Source: Dysgonomonas sp. ZJ279
GTDB taxonomy: Bacteria > Bacteroidota > Bacteroidia > Bacteroidales > Dysgonomonadaceae
NCBI RefSeq assembly: GCF_011039205.1
Contig: NZ_JAAKEL010000010.1
Coordinates: 32,723 to 96,722, forward strand
Length of the DNA stretch: 64,000 nt
Direction of reading: 5' to 3'
Position numbers and translations under genes: made by a program. How positions within the stretch are numbered: position 1 is the stretch's first letter; each line of letters opens with the position of its first letter. The notes under the pieces are model-generated. The model saw only the letters and a program-made list of their open reading frames with translations. It had not been told where the DNA came from and ran no database searches. Positions 35,162 to 45,727 of the stretch are shown piece by piece.

Positions 35162-36057
35162 TGTAATTTCAATTCGCCATACATCCCTTTTTTCAGATAA
35201 CCGTCATTCTTTACAGCTATTTTGACAGCATATACAAGATTTGCACGTTCGTCACGAGTTTGAATCGTCTTAGGTGTAAATTCCGATTTATCTGAAATCC
35301 ATGTAATTGTACCTGTATATTCTTTAGCACCACTTTCTCCGAAATCGGCAAATACTCTTACCTCCTGCCCTATCTTCACTTGTGTAAGCTGACTGGCTGT
35401 AATATAGGCACGCAGAAACATATTATTCATATCTGCCACTTTAAACAGAGCTTTGCCCTGTGTGGCAAGTTCTCCCTGCTCTGCATATTTGGTCAATACC
35501 ATACCTTGTATCGGACTCATAATCTTAGATTTTTGTATCTGGTCTTCTAACTGTGCTACTTGTATATCTATGCTTGAACTCTCTTCGGTTACACCTCTGT
35601 TTGAGTTTTCCAATACTTCTGTTTGTGCAGATAATTGCCTTTCCAGATAAAGTATCTGAGCGTTTATATCATCCAGTTGCTTTTGATTGGCAGCATTGGC
35701 TTTTACCAAACTCTCGAAACGTTTTTGTTCATTCTTTTGAGTCGCTATCTGTTGTTTTATAGCAGCTATTTGTTGCGGTACATTCGTTTGTCGGCTTTTC
35801 ACGGCTTTTACGTTCGTCAACAACTGTATCTTCCTCAAATACAGTTGAGTTGTGTCTATATAGCCAAGAATATTTTCGGGTGAAACCTCCTGCCCTTCCT
35901 CCAGATCAAACTGCATAATCTTACCGTTGGCTTCTGCCGAAACAATCACCTCTGTTGCCTCAAATACACCCGAAGCATCGTAATCTCCGTCCCTGTTGCC
36001 ACACGAAGCCAAAAGCAGTATAAGGCCGATGAAAAATATATTCTTTGTCGTTTTCAT
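35158..36057 (-). CDS. HlyD-family adaptor lipoprotein (YbhG-like)
   Basis: A 299-residue membrane fusion protein with a lipobox (LLLASC) anchoring it to the inner membrane. The biotinyl-lipoyl halves are at about residues 40-65 (SAEANGKIMQFDLEEGQEVS) and 175-205 (SPIQGMVLTKYAEQGELA), separated by a long coiled coil (about 75-165), with a C-terminal barrel. It links the ABC-2 permeases to the TolC-like channel encoded 10 bp upstream. Four-base overlap with the ATPase gene. Confidence 0.9.
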   Translation of the reverse strand: MKTTKNIFFIGLILLLASCGNRDGDYDASGVFEATEVIVSAEANGKIMQFDLEEGQEVSPENILGYIDTTQLYLRKIQLLTNVKAVKSRQTNVPQQIAAIKQQIATQKNEQKRFESLVKANAANQKQLDDINAQILYLERQLSAQTEVLENSNRGVTEESSSIDIQVAQLEDQIQKSKIMSPIQGMVLTKYAEQGELATQGKALFKVADMNNMFLRAYITASQLTQVKIGQEVRVFADFGESGAKEYTGTITWISDKSEFTPKTIQTRDERANLVYAVKIAVKNDGYLKKGMYGELKLQ

Positions 36058-36067
36058 ATATATTCGT

Positions 36068-37336
36068 TTAATTGTTCGTTGTAAATTTCAGATTATAAAT
36101 AGATAACAGCAATTCTGTTTCGTGCTGTATCTTGTCCTGCTTTGCCATATCTTCGGCATTCACATCACGCAAAAGATCGGTTATTGTAGATATACCATTT
36201 GCAACTTTCACTTCTGTGGCTTTCTTCACATTACTGCGTAACGAGATTATTTCATCATCGTATTTAAGCAAATCACGATTCTTTTTTATCTCGTTACTTT
36301 CCTGCGTAGTCTCTACGGTAGTATTAAAAAGAAAAGTTTCCCGCTGAGCCAGCACATTATTCTGGTTTATTTCGATCAATCTCCTATCGTTCTTTTGAGT
36401 ATAAAGGCTACCGAAATTCCAGGATAGACGAATACCACCTATGTAGTAAGGCGAAAATTCATCTTCCAACATATTCAAGCCCGGTCTGCCATACCCTCCT
36501 GTAACAAACAATCCGAGTTTAGGCATATAAGCGGCTTTGATTAGTTTCTTTTGAGACTCAAGATTATTTAATTGCGCATCGAATAATTCCAATTCGGGGC
36601 GTTTAATTTGAGACGGCACAAGCAAGTCGTTACTGTTGGGCTTTTGCAATAAGGTTTCTTCGCCAAATGATTCGCCAAGCAATATAGCCAGCATATCCAT
36701 GTACGATTTTCTGCTTAATTGTAACTGCCCTTGATTTTGAATAGCCTTTAATTGCTCTATCTTTATTTCGTCAAGATCGGATTGGTTGGCTACTCCGTTT
36801 TGAATATAACTTGTTATCAGATTGTAATTGCGCTGAAGTTCTTCTTGTAACAGATTATTTTGTTTTAGCTTTTCATCCAGAAGTAATACACCGAAGTACA
36901 ACTGATTTACACGATCGTTAATCGCATACATATCTACATCCAGTTGCTTTTGATCTGCCTGCGCCGAAGTTTTTGTTATTTCTTTTTTTGAACGGATTAC
37001 TCCTCCATCCCAGATGGTCTGGGTAACATCGAGTGTTGCCAGATACTGATCTTTGCTAATTCTCGGTATATCTACTCCCGGAACTGAGATTGGAACAGCG
37101 GTTACTTCCGATTGATAAGATGCTTTTGCCGATAGGGAAACTTGCGGTAAGTATCCTTTGCTTGCATTCTCAAGATTGTAGTTTTTCGATTTCTCTATCA
37201 GCTCGTAGCGCTTGATCAACGGATAATTTTCCTTCGACTTCTGGTGGCACATCTCTAATGTTAGAGCCGTATTCTGAGCAGAAACAACGAACGGAACCGC
37301 AAACATACAAGCAATTATAAATATATTCCTTTTCAT
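36068..37336 (-). CDS. TolC-family outer-membrane channel
   Basis: A 422-residue OMF protein with a signal peptide ending VVSAQ. Duplicated long coiled-coil segments (for example NGVANQSDLDEIKIEQLKAI and ATEVKVANGISTITDLLRDV) and beta strands fit TolC. It lies 10 bp downstream of the TetR gene and 10 bp upstream of the HlyD gene, as the exit channel of the exporter. Confidence 0.92.
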   Translation of the reverse strand: MKRNIFIIACMFAVPFVVSAQNTALTLEMCHQKSKENYPLIKRYELIEKSKNYNLENASKGYLPQVSLSAKASYQSEVTAVPISVPGVDIPRISKDQYLATLDVTQTIWDGGVIRSKKEITKTSAQADQKQLDVDMYAINDRVNQLYFGVLLLDEKLKQNNLLQEELQRNYNLITSYIQNGVANQSDLDEIKIEQLKAIQNQGQLQLSRKSYMDMLAILLGESFGEETLLQKPNSNDLLVPSQIKRPELELFDAQLNNLESQKKLIKAAYMPKLGLFVTGGYGRPGLNMLEDEFSPYYIGGIRLSWNFGSLYTQKNDRRLIEINQNNVLAQRETFLFNTTVETTQESNEIKKNRDLLKYDDEIISLRSNVKKATEVKVANGISTITDLLRDVNAEDMAKQDKIQHETELLLSIYNLKFTTNN

Positions 37337-37346
37337 AATCTTTAGC

Positions 37347-37967
37347 TTATTCGTCTATTTTCAACATTCCTTTAATCCACATCGGTACAAATATTCTTCG
37401 CTCATTCATAAATGTCATATACATATCTTCATTCATTGGGTGGTGTAATGCCATCAGCAAAGGTTTACCTACAATAGGAAACACTGTCATAGACACCAGA
37501 TTGATAAAAATATGCAAAGGGGTAAAATCTTTTATATCCTTCAGATCCAACTGATCTTGCATCTGCTTATAGAAATAGCTGTTAAGAATCATGCTTTTGG
37601 GCACACCAACTTTTTTCATTAGCTTTTCAGGGTTTGCCTGTATTTCGCTTAATACAAATAATGGTAAATTGGGATTTACAAGTAGCGAATCGATGTATCC
37701 ATTGACAACTATATCGATCTTGCGATCTAAAGACGTACTTTCATCGTTCACTATATCTATAATAATTGAGAATATCTCTATCAGACTTTCTTCCATTATA
37801 ATATCAAACAACTTCTCTTTACTACGGAAATAGTAATTGAGTAGTGCCAGATTTATTCCTGCTTCGTCTGCTATATCACGTGTACGTGCCTGTCCGTATC
37901 CTTTTTCGTGAAAGACTTTTCGCGCGGCTTCTTTTATTTTTTTTTCTGTTGAAATATCTTTTTCCAT
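37347..37967 (-). CDS. TetR-family repressor of the ABC-2 exporter operon (CecR-like)
   Basis: A 206-residue regulator starting at ATG 37967. The longer frame from a TTG at 37994 would start inside the promoter -7 box and is rejected. The N-terminal helix-turn-helix is ARTRDIADEAGINLALLNYY (about residues 26-45), followed by a ligand-binding helical domain. It is the first gene of the exporter operon, like ybiH/cecR before ybhGFSR in E. coli. A near-perfect palindrome between its -33 and -7 boxes suggests autorepression of the whole operon. Confidence 0.9.
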   Translation of the reverse strand: MEKDISTEKKIKEAARKVFHEKGYGQARTRDIADEAGINLALLNYYFRSKEKLFDIIMEESLIEIFSIIIDIVNDESTSLDRKIDIVVNGYIDSLLVNPNLPLFVLSEIQANPEKLMKKVGVPKSMILNSYFYKQMQDQLDLKDIKDFTPLHIFINLVSMTVFPIVGKPLLMALHHPMNEDMYMTFMNERRIFVPMWIKGMLKIDE

Positions 37968-37991
37968 ATTGCATAAAGTATTACGATAATG

Positions 37992-38022
37992 CAAATGTAA
38001 TTAATATATTGATTTAAACAAA
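37992..38022 (-). promoter_or_regulatory. Bacteroidetes promoter with palindromic spacer, TetR/exporter operon
   Basis: On the minus strand, TTTG (38022-38019), exactly 19 bp, then TACATTTG (37999-37992): a full match to the TTTG-N19-21-TAnnTTTG consensus. The spacer region holds AATTAATATATTGATT (37999-38014, plus strand), a 16-bp palindrome with one mismatch, a probable TetR operator. Confidence 0.78.
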
Positions 38023-38139
38023 TGATTAAATAATTATTTTAAATATTTTGACCAGTGATAAAAATAGATCACATCGTAACAGTGAACTATATTGATAGAA
38101 TTGTCTTCTAATAGAATCGCATAGTAACTTATAAATAAT

Positions 38140-38147
38140 TACATTTG
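38140..38147 (+). promoter_or_regulatory. -7 box of the response-regulator gene
   Basis: TACATTTG matches TAnnTTTG, 27 bp before the start at 38174. No TTG is found 19-21 bp upstream. Confidence 0.4.
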
Positions 38148-38173
38148 TAATATAAGTTTTAGCTACTTCATAC

Positions 38174-39541
38174 ATGAAAACAGGAACAATATTAGTTGTC
38201 GACGATAATAAAAATGTCTTAAATGCTTTACGCATTTTATTAGACACTTATTTTGAACAGGTACACCTCTTAGCCTCCCCAAATATGCTAATATCAGCAT
38301 TAAGAGAGAAAAGTCCCGATGTTGTCTTGCTCGATATGAATTTTTCGGCAGGAATAAATACAGGTAATGAAGGCTTATATTGGCTATCGGAAATAAAAAA
38401 AGTTGATCCTGAACTTCCTGTTGTTTTGTTCACAGCTTATGCAGACATAGAACTGGCTGTAAAAGCACTTAAAGAAGGGGCCAGTGATTTTGTGGTTAAG
38501 CCATGGGATAATACGAAATTATTGGCAACGCTTCAATCGGCCTTCTCTTTACGCCAATCAAGGAAAGAAGTGAAAAAATTGCGGGAAAAACAGAATATAC
38601 TGAATCACGAGTTAAACAAAGAAGATGATATATGCTGGGGAGAGTCGGCAATTATGCAAAATCTGCTGGCAATCATAAAGAAAGTAGCTCGAACCGATGC
38701 AAATATTCTGATAACCGGCGAAAATGGAACAGGTAAAGAACTGATTGCAAAAAAAATACATCACTTATCGTTGCGTGAAAACGAAACCTTGGTAACAGTA
38801 GATATGGGTGCCGTGACTGAATCATTATTCGAAAGCGAACTATTCGGACATACCAAAGGTTCATTTACTGATGCTAAAACCGATCGTGCAGGAAAATTTG
38901 AAGCTGCCGACAAAGGAACTCTTTTTCTCGATGAGATAGGAAACCTAAGTTATGTATTACAAGCCAAACTACTTACAGCCCTGCAGTCGAGACAGATAAT
39001 CAGAGTGGGAAGCAATAACCCGATATCGGTTGATATACGACTGATATGTGCTACCAATAAGGATTTATTTAAATCGGTTAAGGATGGTGAGTTTAGAGAA
39101 GATTTACTCTATCGTATCAATACGATTCAGATAGAAGTTCCACCTTTGCGCGATCGCCGTGAAGACATTGCTGCGTTAGCCAATTTCTTTCTCAGACGAT
39201 TTGCGAAAAAATACAATAAGCAAGAATTGAAACTGGGCGATAAGGCTATTGCCAAGCTTACAGAATATCCATGGCCGGGAAATGTGCGGGAATTACAGCA
39301 TACTATCGAGAAAGCAGTGATATTAAGCGACAATAATGAATTACAACCATCTGATTTTTATATGCGGTCGATGGAAAATAAGGCTTCTATTATCGAAGCT
39401 ATAACTCTGGAAGAAATGGAGAGAATACTTATCGAAAAAGCGCTGCAAAAATACGATAGAAATATATCTGCCATTGCATTGGAACTGGGAGTTACACGCC
39501 CTACCCTATATAGTAAAATGAAAAAATACGGATTATCATAA
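38174..39541 (+). CDS. NtrC/AtoC-type sigma-54-dependent response regulator
   Basis: A 455-residue enhancer-binding protein. Receiver domain (1-125) with acid pocket Asp10/Asp11, phospho-acceptor Asp54, Thr87 and Lys109. AAA+ domain (about 155-385) with Walker A GENGTGKE (182-189), sigma-54 contact loop GSFTDA (229-234; Bacteroidota often have Asp in place of the Gly of GAFTGA) and Walker [10 protein letters not shown]-terminal Fis-type helix-turn-helix (about 430-455; [20 protein letters not shown]). Its kinase gene follows 24 bp later. The likely target is the convergent MacB-like operon, which has a sigma-54 promoter at 53862. Confidence 0.95.
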   Translation: MKTGTILVVDDNKNVLNALRILLDTYFEQVHLLASPNMLISALREKSPDVVLLDMNFSAGINTGNEGLYWLSEIKKVDPELPVVLFTAYADIELAVKALKEGASDFVVKPWDNTKLLATLQSAFSLRQSRKEVKKLREKQNILNHELNKEDDICWGESAIMQNLLAIIKKVARTDANILITGENGTGKELIAKKIHHLSLRENETLVTVDMGAVTESLFESELFGHTKGSFTDAKTDRAGKFEAADKGTLFLDEIGNLSYVLQAKLLTALQSRQIIRVGSNNPISVDIRLICATNKDLFKSVKDGEFREDLLYRINTIQIEVPPLRDRREDIAALANFFLRRFAKKYNKQELKLGDKAIAKLTEYPWPGNVRELQHTIEKAVILSDNNELQPSDFYMRSMENKASIIEAITLEEMERILIEKALQKYDRNISAIALELGVTRPTLYSKMKKYGLS

Positions 39542-39565
39542 ATCTGAATAAAGCTCTGAATACGA

Positions 39566-40894
39566 ATGTTTAGATCTATCGAATATAAACTTATCCTCTA
39601 CCTCGGACTATTGATCGTATCGGTAGCGACGACAACTGCATTAATTGTGTCTGGGGCATACATATATAGCAGCTTGTTTATTCTATTGCTGCTTTTTTCG
39701 CTGAAAAGCTTGCAAAATCATTATAAGAAATTCAATCAGAATATCCTCTTTTTATTAAATGCTTTGGATAACGGCGATTACTCTTTCAATTTTGCCGAAA
39801 GCAAAATATCGAAGAGAGAAAAAGAATTGAATCAGATGCTCAACCGGATCAAAGAAATATTAAGTAGGGCACGCACTGAGATCATCGAAAACGAAAAGTT
39901 TCTAAGCCTTATTATCGAAAGTGTTTCTACTGGAATCATATTATTAGATGAACGAAATAATATCAAATCGGTGAATCATGCAACGAATAAGTTGCTCGGA
40001 TTACCTGTATTTACTCATCTCAATCAGTTAGCCACTGTTGATGAAACCTTTCCCGAATTATTCAAAAAACTGGATACGAATGATAACGTACAAATAAAGA
40101 TAAGCAACGAACGGGAAGAAATACAAATAAGTTTACAGGTCTCGAAAATAACATCTAAAAAAGGAGAAATAAGGATTATCACACTCAACAATATTGGAAA
40201 CGAGTTGGAAGCAAAAGAGATGGAATCGTGGATACGACTTATCCGAGTAATGACTCATGAGATAATGAACTCGATAGCGCCTATAACATCGCTAACGGAG
40301 ACTTTATTATTCTCTTATAAGACACAGCATGCAGAATTATCGAACGAATCGCTTAGAGCAAATACGATAGATGCTCTTGAGACGATTAGTTCCACAGCAA
40401 AAGGTTTGGCTTCGTTCGTCGATTCCTATCGCAAATTTACAGGCGTATCGAAACCACAGTTCAATCAGGTTGAACTAATCCCTTTACTTGACAGGGTTAT
40501 TTATCTGGAATCGTCCGAAATTGAAAGAAAAAAAATCGATATACAAATAATATCTCATAGCAGAGATTATATACTGAATGCAGACGAATCTCAAATCACT
40601 CAAATTCTTGTAAACCTTATAAAGAATGCGATAGAGGCTATCGGAGAGAGAGAGGGTGGCAAAATCTTAATAAAGATTACAGACACCGATCATAAAATAC
40701 GAATCGATATATCGAATAATGGAGAACCCATTCCTCACGATATTACACCTCATATATTTATTCCTTTCTTCACCACTAAAGAGACAGGCACAGGAATCGG
40801 GCTAAGTGTTTCACGTTACATAATGAGATTGCACGGTGGGAATCTAAAACACCATACCTCAGACCAATGGACTGTCTTTAGCATGGTGTTCTGA
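39566..40894 (+). CDS. membrane-bound sensor histidine kinase, NtrB-like
   Basis: A 442-residue kinase with two N-terminal helices (about 8-27 and 32-47) joined by a very short loop, so there is no periplasmic sensor domain. It then has a HAMP-like/coiled-coil linker, a PAS domain (about 110-215), a DHp helix with phospho-acceptor His231 in VMTHEIMNSIAP, and a catalytic ATP-binding domain with N-box VNLIKNAIEAI and G-boxes including TKETGTGIGLSVS. The topology suggests sensing within or at the membrane, as in envelope-stress kinases. Partner of the preceding response regulator. Confidence 0.94.
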   Translation: MFRSIEYKLILYLGLLIVSVATTTALIVSGAYIYSSLFILLLLFSLKSLQNHYKKFNQNILFLLNALDNGDYSFNFAESKISKREKELNQMLNRIKEILSRARTEIIENEKFLSLIIESVSTGIILLDERNNIKSVNHATNKLLGLPVFTHLNQLATVDETFPELFKKLDTNDNVQIKISNEREEIQISLQVSKITSKKGEIRIITLNNIGNELEAKEMESWIRLIRVMTHEIMNSIAPITSLTETLLFSYKTQHAELSNESLRANTIDALETISSTAKGLASFVDSYRKFTGVSKPQFNQVELIPLLDRVIYLESSEIERKKIDIQIISHSRDYILNADESQITQILVNLIKNAIEAIGEREGGKILIKITDTDHKIRIDISNNGEPIPHDITPHIFIPFFTTKETGTGIGLSVSRYIMRLHGGNLKHHTSDQWTVFSMVF

Positions 40895-40917
40895 ACTAAA
40901 CTTAAATAAAAAAATGC

Positions 40918-43284
40918 TTATTCGTTTTTAAGTGACTCTACAGGATTTGCATTTGCCGCTCTCCATGTTTGAAAAGAAACTGTTAATAATGCTATTAGGC
41001 AAGTTATTAGTCCCGCTAAAACAAATACCCAAGGACTTAAGGTTGTTTTCACAACAAAAGTGTCAAGCCAGTTCGTCAGATACAGATATGAAATAGGACA
41101 AGCTATCACAAACGATATTATGATCCAGAGTAAAATATCTTTATTAAGTAATAAAAGCAAGTCTTTAATAGTAGCTCCATTTATTTTACGGATACCTATT
41201 TCTTTTATCCGGCGTTGCGTAGAATAAAAAACCATGGCGTACAAACCGGTAACGGTAATTACAAAAGTTATAAACAAAGCATAGCTTAATACATGACGAG
41301 TATTCATTTCGGACAGATATAAATTCTGATATGTTTCGTTTAAGAAATGATATTCGAAAGGAGTATCGGGAACCATTTCTTTCCATTTTGTTTCTATTAC
41401 TTTTATCGCTTTCTGAGGATTACCTGCAATCTTAAAAAATATCGGATTGTGATCGTCCCTCGATAAGTTCAGATACATTTGAGGATCGGGTTCCTGATAT
41501 AAAGATTTTACATACGAATCACGTACAACTCCTTTTACAATAAAGGATTGCCCATCTTTCTCGATACGTGCCCCGCCGATGGAAATTAGAATAAAAGAAT
41601 TGTCAACAGGATTTTTAAGACCAAGAACTTCCGCTGCGCGTTCGTTTATAACACAATAATTAAGATCGGGAGCACTTTCCAAGGTTAAAGGATTTTCGCC
41701 TGCGACGAATTCCATGCCGAAAAAATCAAAATAGTTAGGAGAAACTTCCGACATATCCATCATTATCTGTTCGCCTGTTTCTATATTTTTCGCGCCTATG
41801 CCGTTGCCCATCCTAATAGGTAAGTTGTATTGTTTCATAGCTACATCGACGATGGACGGGTCTCTGACCAGATCATTACGCAATGTTTTGTAATTAGCAC
41901 CGAAATCCCTCCATCCATTTACATAAATCACATTTTGAGTATCGAACCTCAGATCCTGTGATAATATATGGTCTATCTGCCTGCCAAAAAAGAATACGAC
42001 TATAAGAAGGCAAAGTGACGAAGTAAATTGTATAATTATAAGAATCTTTTGAAATACCGACATCTTTTTTCCACGGAATCTACTTTTCAATGTTTCGATA
42101 ATTCCAAACTGTGTCATCCGGAATGCAGGAAAAGAACCGGCTATAAGAGTTGTTACTATTATCAGACTTACAATAAATATATACAATAGAGGTGATGAAA
42201 AATCTATAGTTATATACGATCTTGTATAGCTATTAAATACCGGTAATGTCAGAATAGCTAATACAAGGCCTCCGATAACTGATATGAGAACATATGACAG
42301 TGTCTCTTTATAAAAATCAATCATCAGCAATGCTTTACTTGCTCCTTGCGACTTTCTTATACCAATGCTTTTTGCCCTGATAAAAGATGTAGAGATGAAC
42401 AGATTGGTAAAATTAATACAGGCGATGACAAGGATAGTTATAGCTGTAATAATAAATATCCCTAAAAGTTTTTTATCTCCTTTTACCGCGCTGTCGAAAG
42501 TCGGATCAGTCTTACTGAAATGCACATCTTTCAATGGCTCAAGCTCAACTTTATTATATGTTTCTTTTAAAAATGCAGCTGCGCCTGATCTATTAATTTG
42601 AGTCAGCTTGTTTTGAATCGAGGGGATATCTGCATTATTCGACAGGATAAAATATGTATCATACGAGAAACTGCTATTCCACCCCCAATCGCCAAAATAG
42701 CCGAATAAAGGGAACACAATATCCGCCTGAATATGTGAATTCCGTGGCATATCGTACATAATACCACTTACCGAAAAATTATATCCATGATAACTAATTT
42801 TCTGTCCGATGGGATCTTCATTCGCAAAATATTTCCTAGCTGTCGACTCGGTAATTATTACATTATCGGGAGCAGAGAAAGCTGTTTTGGCATCCCCTTC
42901 TTTCATCGGGAAAGTAAAGAAAGAAAAGAAGTCATAATCAGTCATAATAGCTGTTAAGCCAAAATTGACTTTATTATTTATTGTTACACCATTATTTTCT
43001 TTATATACCCTACACATTTGCACTATGTCAGGAATTTCGGCAGCAGCTATTTCTCCCAAAGGTTCGAAAGAAGTAGCAGCCCTAAGAGGTTTGTTATTAA
43101 GCTCGAAAGACTGTACAACCCTATACATTTTATCCCCGTTGACATGAAAATCATCAAAAGTCAGTTCGTTCACAGCCCACAGTCCCACTGTAAGAGACAC
43201 CATGATACCAAGACTCAATCCACATATATTTAAAATGCTGACGGTCTTTTGTTTCTTAAAATTACGTATAAATTGTTTCATCAC
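40918..43284 (-). CDS. MacB/FtsX-type ABC permease 4
   Basis: A 788-residue permease with eight predicted helices: one after the N-terminus (about residue 20), a large MacB-like periplasmic domain, three helices with FtsX consensus (about 280-410, SFIRAKSIGIRKSQGASKAL), a second periplasmic domain, then helices in FtsX repeat two (RRIKEIGIRKINGATIKDLL) ending ANANPVESLKNE. It is the last gene of the operon, 13 bp after the next permease and converging with the kinase gene. Such proteins work as mechanotransmitting dimers with a LolD/MacB-type ATPase, without moving substrate through the membrane. Confidence 0.9.
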   Translation of the reverse strand: MMKQFIRNFKKQKTVSILNICGLSLGIMVSLTVGLWAVNELTFDDFHVNGDKMYRVVQSFELNNKPLRAATSFEPLGEIAAAEIPDIVQMCRVYKENNGVTINNKVNFGLTAIMTDYDFFSFFTFPMKEGDAKTAFSAPDNVIITESTARKYFANEDPIGQKISYHGYNFSVSGIMYDMPRNSHIQADIVFPLFGYFGDWGWNSSFSYDTYFILSNNADIPSIQNKLTQINRSGAAAFLKETYNKVELEPLKDVHFSKTDPTFDSAVKGDKKLLGIFIITAITILVIACINFTNLFISTSFIRAKSIGIRKSQGASKALLMIDFYKETLSYVLISVIGGLVLAILTLPVFNSYTRSYITIDFSSPLLYIFIVSLIIVTTLIAGSFPAFRMTQFGIIETLKSRFRGKKMSVFQKILIIIQFTSSLCLLIVVFFFGRQIDHILSQDLRFDTQNVIYVNGWRDFGANYKTLRNDLVRDPSIVDVAMKQYNLPIRMGNGIGAKNIETGEQIMMDMSEVSPNYFDFFGMEFVAGENPLTLESAPDLNYCVINERAAEVLGLKNPVDNSFILISIGGARIEKDGQSFIVKGVVRDSYVKSLYQEPDPQMYLNLSRDDHNPIFFKIAGNPQKAIKVIETKWKEMVPDTPFEYHFLNETYQNLYLSEMNTRHVLSYALFITFVITVTGLYAMVFYSTQRRIKEIGIRKINGATIKDLLLLLNKDILLWIIISFVIACPISYLYLTNWLDTFVVKTTLSPWVFVLAGLITCLIALLTVSFQTWRAANANPVESLKNE

Positions 43285-43297
43285 TTTCTTGTATTAT

Positions 43298-45664
43298 CTA
43301 TTCTGTCTTTAGTGAATCTACCGGATTTGTACTTGCTGCTCGCCAGCTTTGTATGCTAACTGTAGCTGCGGTAATTAAAAATATCACTAAACCACCTACT
43401 AAAAATACCCACCAGTAAATCGGCGTTCTATACGCAAAGCCTTCGAGCCATTTTGTTATTCCATAATAAATCAATGGTATGGCTATCGCAAAACATGTAC
43501 ATATAATATAAAAATATGTCTTATTAAACATTACGAGTATCTCGCCGATTGTAGCACCATGTACTTTACGGATACTAATTTCCTTACGTCGCGATTCGGT
43601 ATCGAATATTACGAGACCGAATACTCCGACAATGGCAATAATAATTGTCAATAAGCTAAACAGAGTAATCATCTTACGCAGGTTCTCCTCCTTATGGTAT
43701 AGCTGATTGAACAGAGAATCATAAAATTCGACTTCGAAAGGGTATGTCGGATCAAGTTGACTTATCGTTTTACTTATATGATTTACAGCGGCAAAATAAT
43801 CTGTTCCGGCCTTCAATCGTATATAAGAAACAGGTAAAGTATTCCATGGATTATTAATTGTAAGCACTATATTATCATTTCCCTGGCGAAGAGATGTAAA
43901 TTTAACGTTGTCGACAAAGCCAATAATAGATGAATTCTCAAAAGGCTGTATGGGTGTCTCGGTTTCTATATTATATTTCTGCTGGAGATCTTTGTTCAAA
44001 ATAAAAGACATATTCGCTCCCTTTTCATCTGTCGGAGAAGCTTTTCTACCTCCTACTAATGGTATACCCATTACATCGGCAAAATTCCACGAAACATCCA
44101 GCATATAATAATTGAACGTTTGTTCTTTATAAGTGGTAGACGATGATGAATAGGTATCTCGTGAGCCTAGCTTCTGTCTAGAAAAGGCTACATCCTCTAT
44201 CCCCGAATAGGCTTTCAATTGGTTTGTATAAGTTTCACGATAATTTTTATAAAAATCGATACCCAGTTCAACTATAGCAATCTGATCTCTATCAAAACCT
44301 AATGAGTATTTTTGCATATAATTGTTTTGCAACCAAACGAAAGAAGAGGCAATTATCAATCCTATCGATACTATAAATTGAAAACCTATCAGTGCTGTAC
44401 GCAATCGCCGTCCCGCAGGGGAAACACTAAAACTACCCTTCAGCACCATAGCAGGAGAAAAAGAAGTCATGTAGAATGCTGGATACAAACCAGCTAGCAC
44501 ACCAACTATAAATGCCACTACTCCACAGATCAGTAACAATGGGATATTCCGGCTAATACTAAGATCTGCATCAAAGAATGACAATAAAGTAGTTTCATTT
44601 AATATCCATATTATCAGAATGCTTATCATATAGGATATTATGGCAAGACTTACAGCCTCGCTAACTAATGTGATTCGTAAAATACTATCCGGGCAACCCA
44701 ACGTTTTTTGTGTATTAATACTTTTAATACGCAGTGGTGCAAGTGATGTACTAAAATTCATGAAATTTATAGTAGCTACAACAATAACCAAGATACCTAT
44801 TACTAAAATAAGATTAGCAGACTCTTTACTCCCGCTACGCACTATATTACCATCTTTACTTTCATTTTCATAGTAAATATCCGTCAACAAAGTGAGTCCT
44901 ATTTCTTTTTTACTATCGTTCCATTCCAGTTTGGAGTAATCGTAGTTTTTATTAAAATTATCTACTACGCTTTGGCTATCCTTAGCATTATCTAATAGAA
45001 GATAACATAAATAATTACTTGCACTCCAATTATCCATTGAAAAATCGGGATCCATAGCTGTATAGATATCATTGCTTAATTGAGTGTTTTCGGGAAAATC
45101 CCGGTAAACACCCCCCACCACCATATCTGTACGTGTTTTGCTCCATACCGGCTCTTCACAATGTATAGCTTTCCCAATAGCCGAAGTTTCTCCAAACAAT
45201 GCATGTGCAACACTCAATGGTATAATAACTTTATCCGGATCTTTTAAGCAATTAATATCTCCGTCTATTATCGGAAAATCGAATACCTTGGTTATATCAG
45301 AGCTACATGTTGTAAATTTCTTTCTAAAACCTCTCTTTTCACCACGATCATTTACTGTAAAATAAACCTGACCTATAAACGGATTGATAATGGTTGCTGC
45401 CTTGATATGAGGCGAAGACCGCATCACATCCTCGATAAAAGGTCGGGGAAGAATCATAGAGAAAACACCTTCTTCGTTAGGTAAATCTACACGGAATATA
45501 CGGTCTGATGTAGGGTGCACCTTATCAAATTGCCGCTCATAATTTAATTGTATCATGATAATGGCAAAGGCTGCAAAAGCTACGCTTAACCCTAAAATAT
45601 TGAGTATGCTCGCCATCTTGAAGCGTTTCAGCGTACTTAAAAAATTTCTTATAATAGTTCTCAT
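43298..45664 (-). CDS. MacB/FtsX-type ABC permease 3
   Basis: A 788-residue paralogue of its neighbours with the same two-periplasmic-domain, eight-helix layout. FtsX-type motifs are LRIKSINTQKTLGCPDSILR and ESRRKEISIRKVHGATIGEI; it ends TNPVDSLKTE. The first about 30 residues are identical in protein, and nearly so in DNA, to permease 2 (48055), including the upstream untranslated bases. It shares the single ATPase of the operon. Confidence 0.9.
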   Translation of the reverse strand: MRTIIRNFLSTLKRFKMASILNILGLSVAFAAFAIIMIQLNYERQFDKVHPTSDRIFRVDLPNEEGVFSMILPRPFIEDVMRSSPHIKAATIINPFIGQVYFTVNDRGEKRGFRKKFTTCSSDITKVFDFPIIDGDINCLKDPDKVIIPLSVAHALFGETSAIGKAIHCEEPVWSKTRTDMVVGGVYRDFPENTQLSNDIYTAMDPDFSMDNWSASNYLCYLLLDNAKDSQSVVDNFNKNYDYSKLEWNDSKKEIGLTLLTDIYYENESKDGNIVRSGSKESANLILVIGILVIVVATINFMNFSTSLAPLRIKSINTQKTLGCPDSILRITLVSEAVSLAIISYMISILIIWILNETTLLSFFDADLSISRNIPLLLICGVVAFIVGVLAGLYPAFYMTSFSPAMVLKGSFSVSPAGRRLRTALIGFQFIVSIGLIIASSFVWLQNNYMQKYSLGFDRDQIAIVELGIDFYKNYRETYTNQLKAYSGIEDVAFSRQKLGSRDTYSSSSTTYKEQTFNYYMLDVSWNFADVMGIPLVGGRKASPTDEKGANMSFILNKDLQQKYNIETETPIQPFENSSIIGFVDNVKFTSLRQGNDNIVLTINNPWNTLPVSYIRLKAGTDYFAAVNHISKTISQLDPTYPFEVEFYDSLFNQLYHKEENLRKMITLFSLLTIIIAIVGVFGLVIFDTESRRKEISIRKVHGATIGEILVMFNKTYFYIICTCFAIAIPLIYYGITKWLEGFAYRTPIYWWVFLVGGLVIFLITAATVSIQSWRAASTNPVDSLKTE

Positions 45665-45691
45665 TTTTATACTTTACTTAAATCATTGATA
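45591..45691 (-). repeat. 101-bp near-identical segment, copy A (start of permease 3)
   Basis: Matches 47982-48082 with three mismatches, covering the first 25 codons of permease 3 and 27 bp upstream of its start. Confidence 0.85.
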
Positions 45692-45727
45692 CAATATACA
45701 ATTGGTTTATTTTCGTATTAACCGTAG

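Noticed and set aside
37968..37994. N-terminal extension of the TetR protein from TTG 37994
   Set aside because: It begins in the -7 promoter box, so it cannot be transcribed from the consensus promoter; ATG 37967 fits the family start.
38058..38081. Short inverted repeat GTGAT/ATCAC upstream of the response-regulator gene
   Set aside because: Only 5-bp arms in AT-rich DNA and unlike the putative activator site at 53926, so no support for autoregulation.
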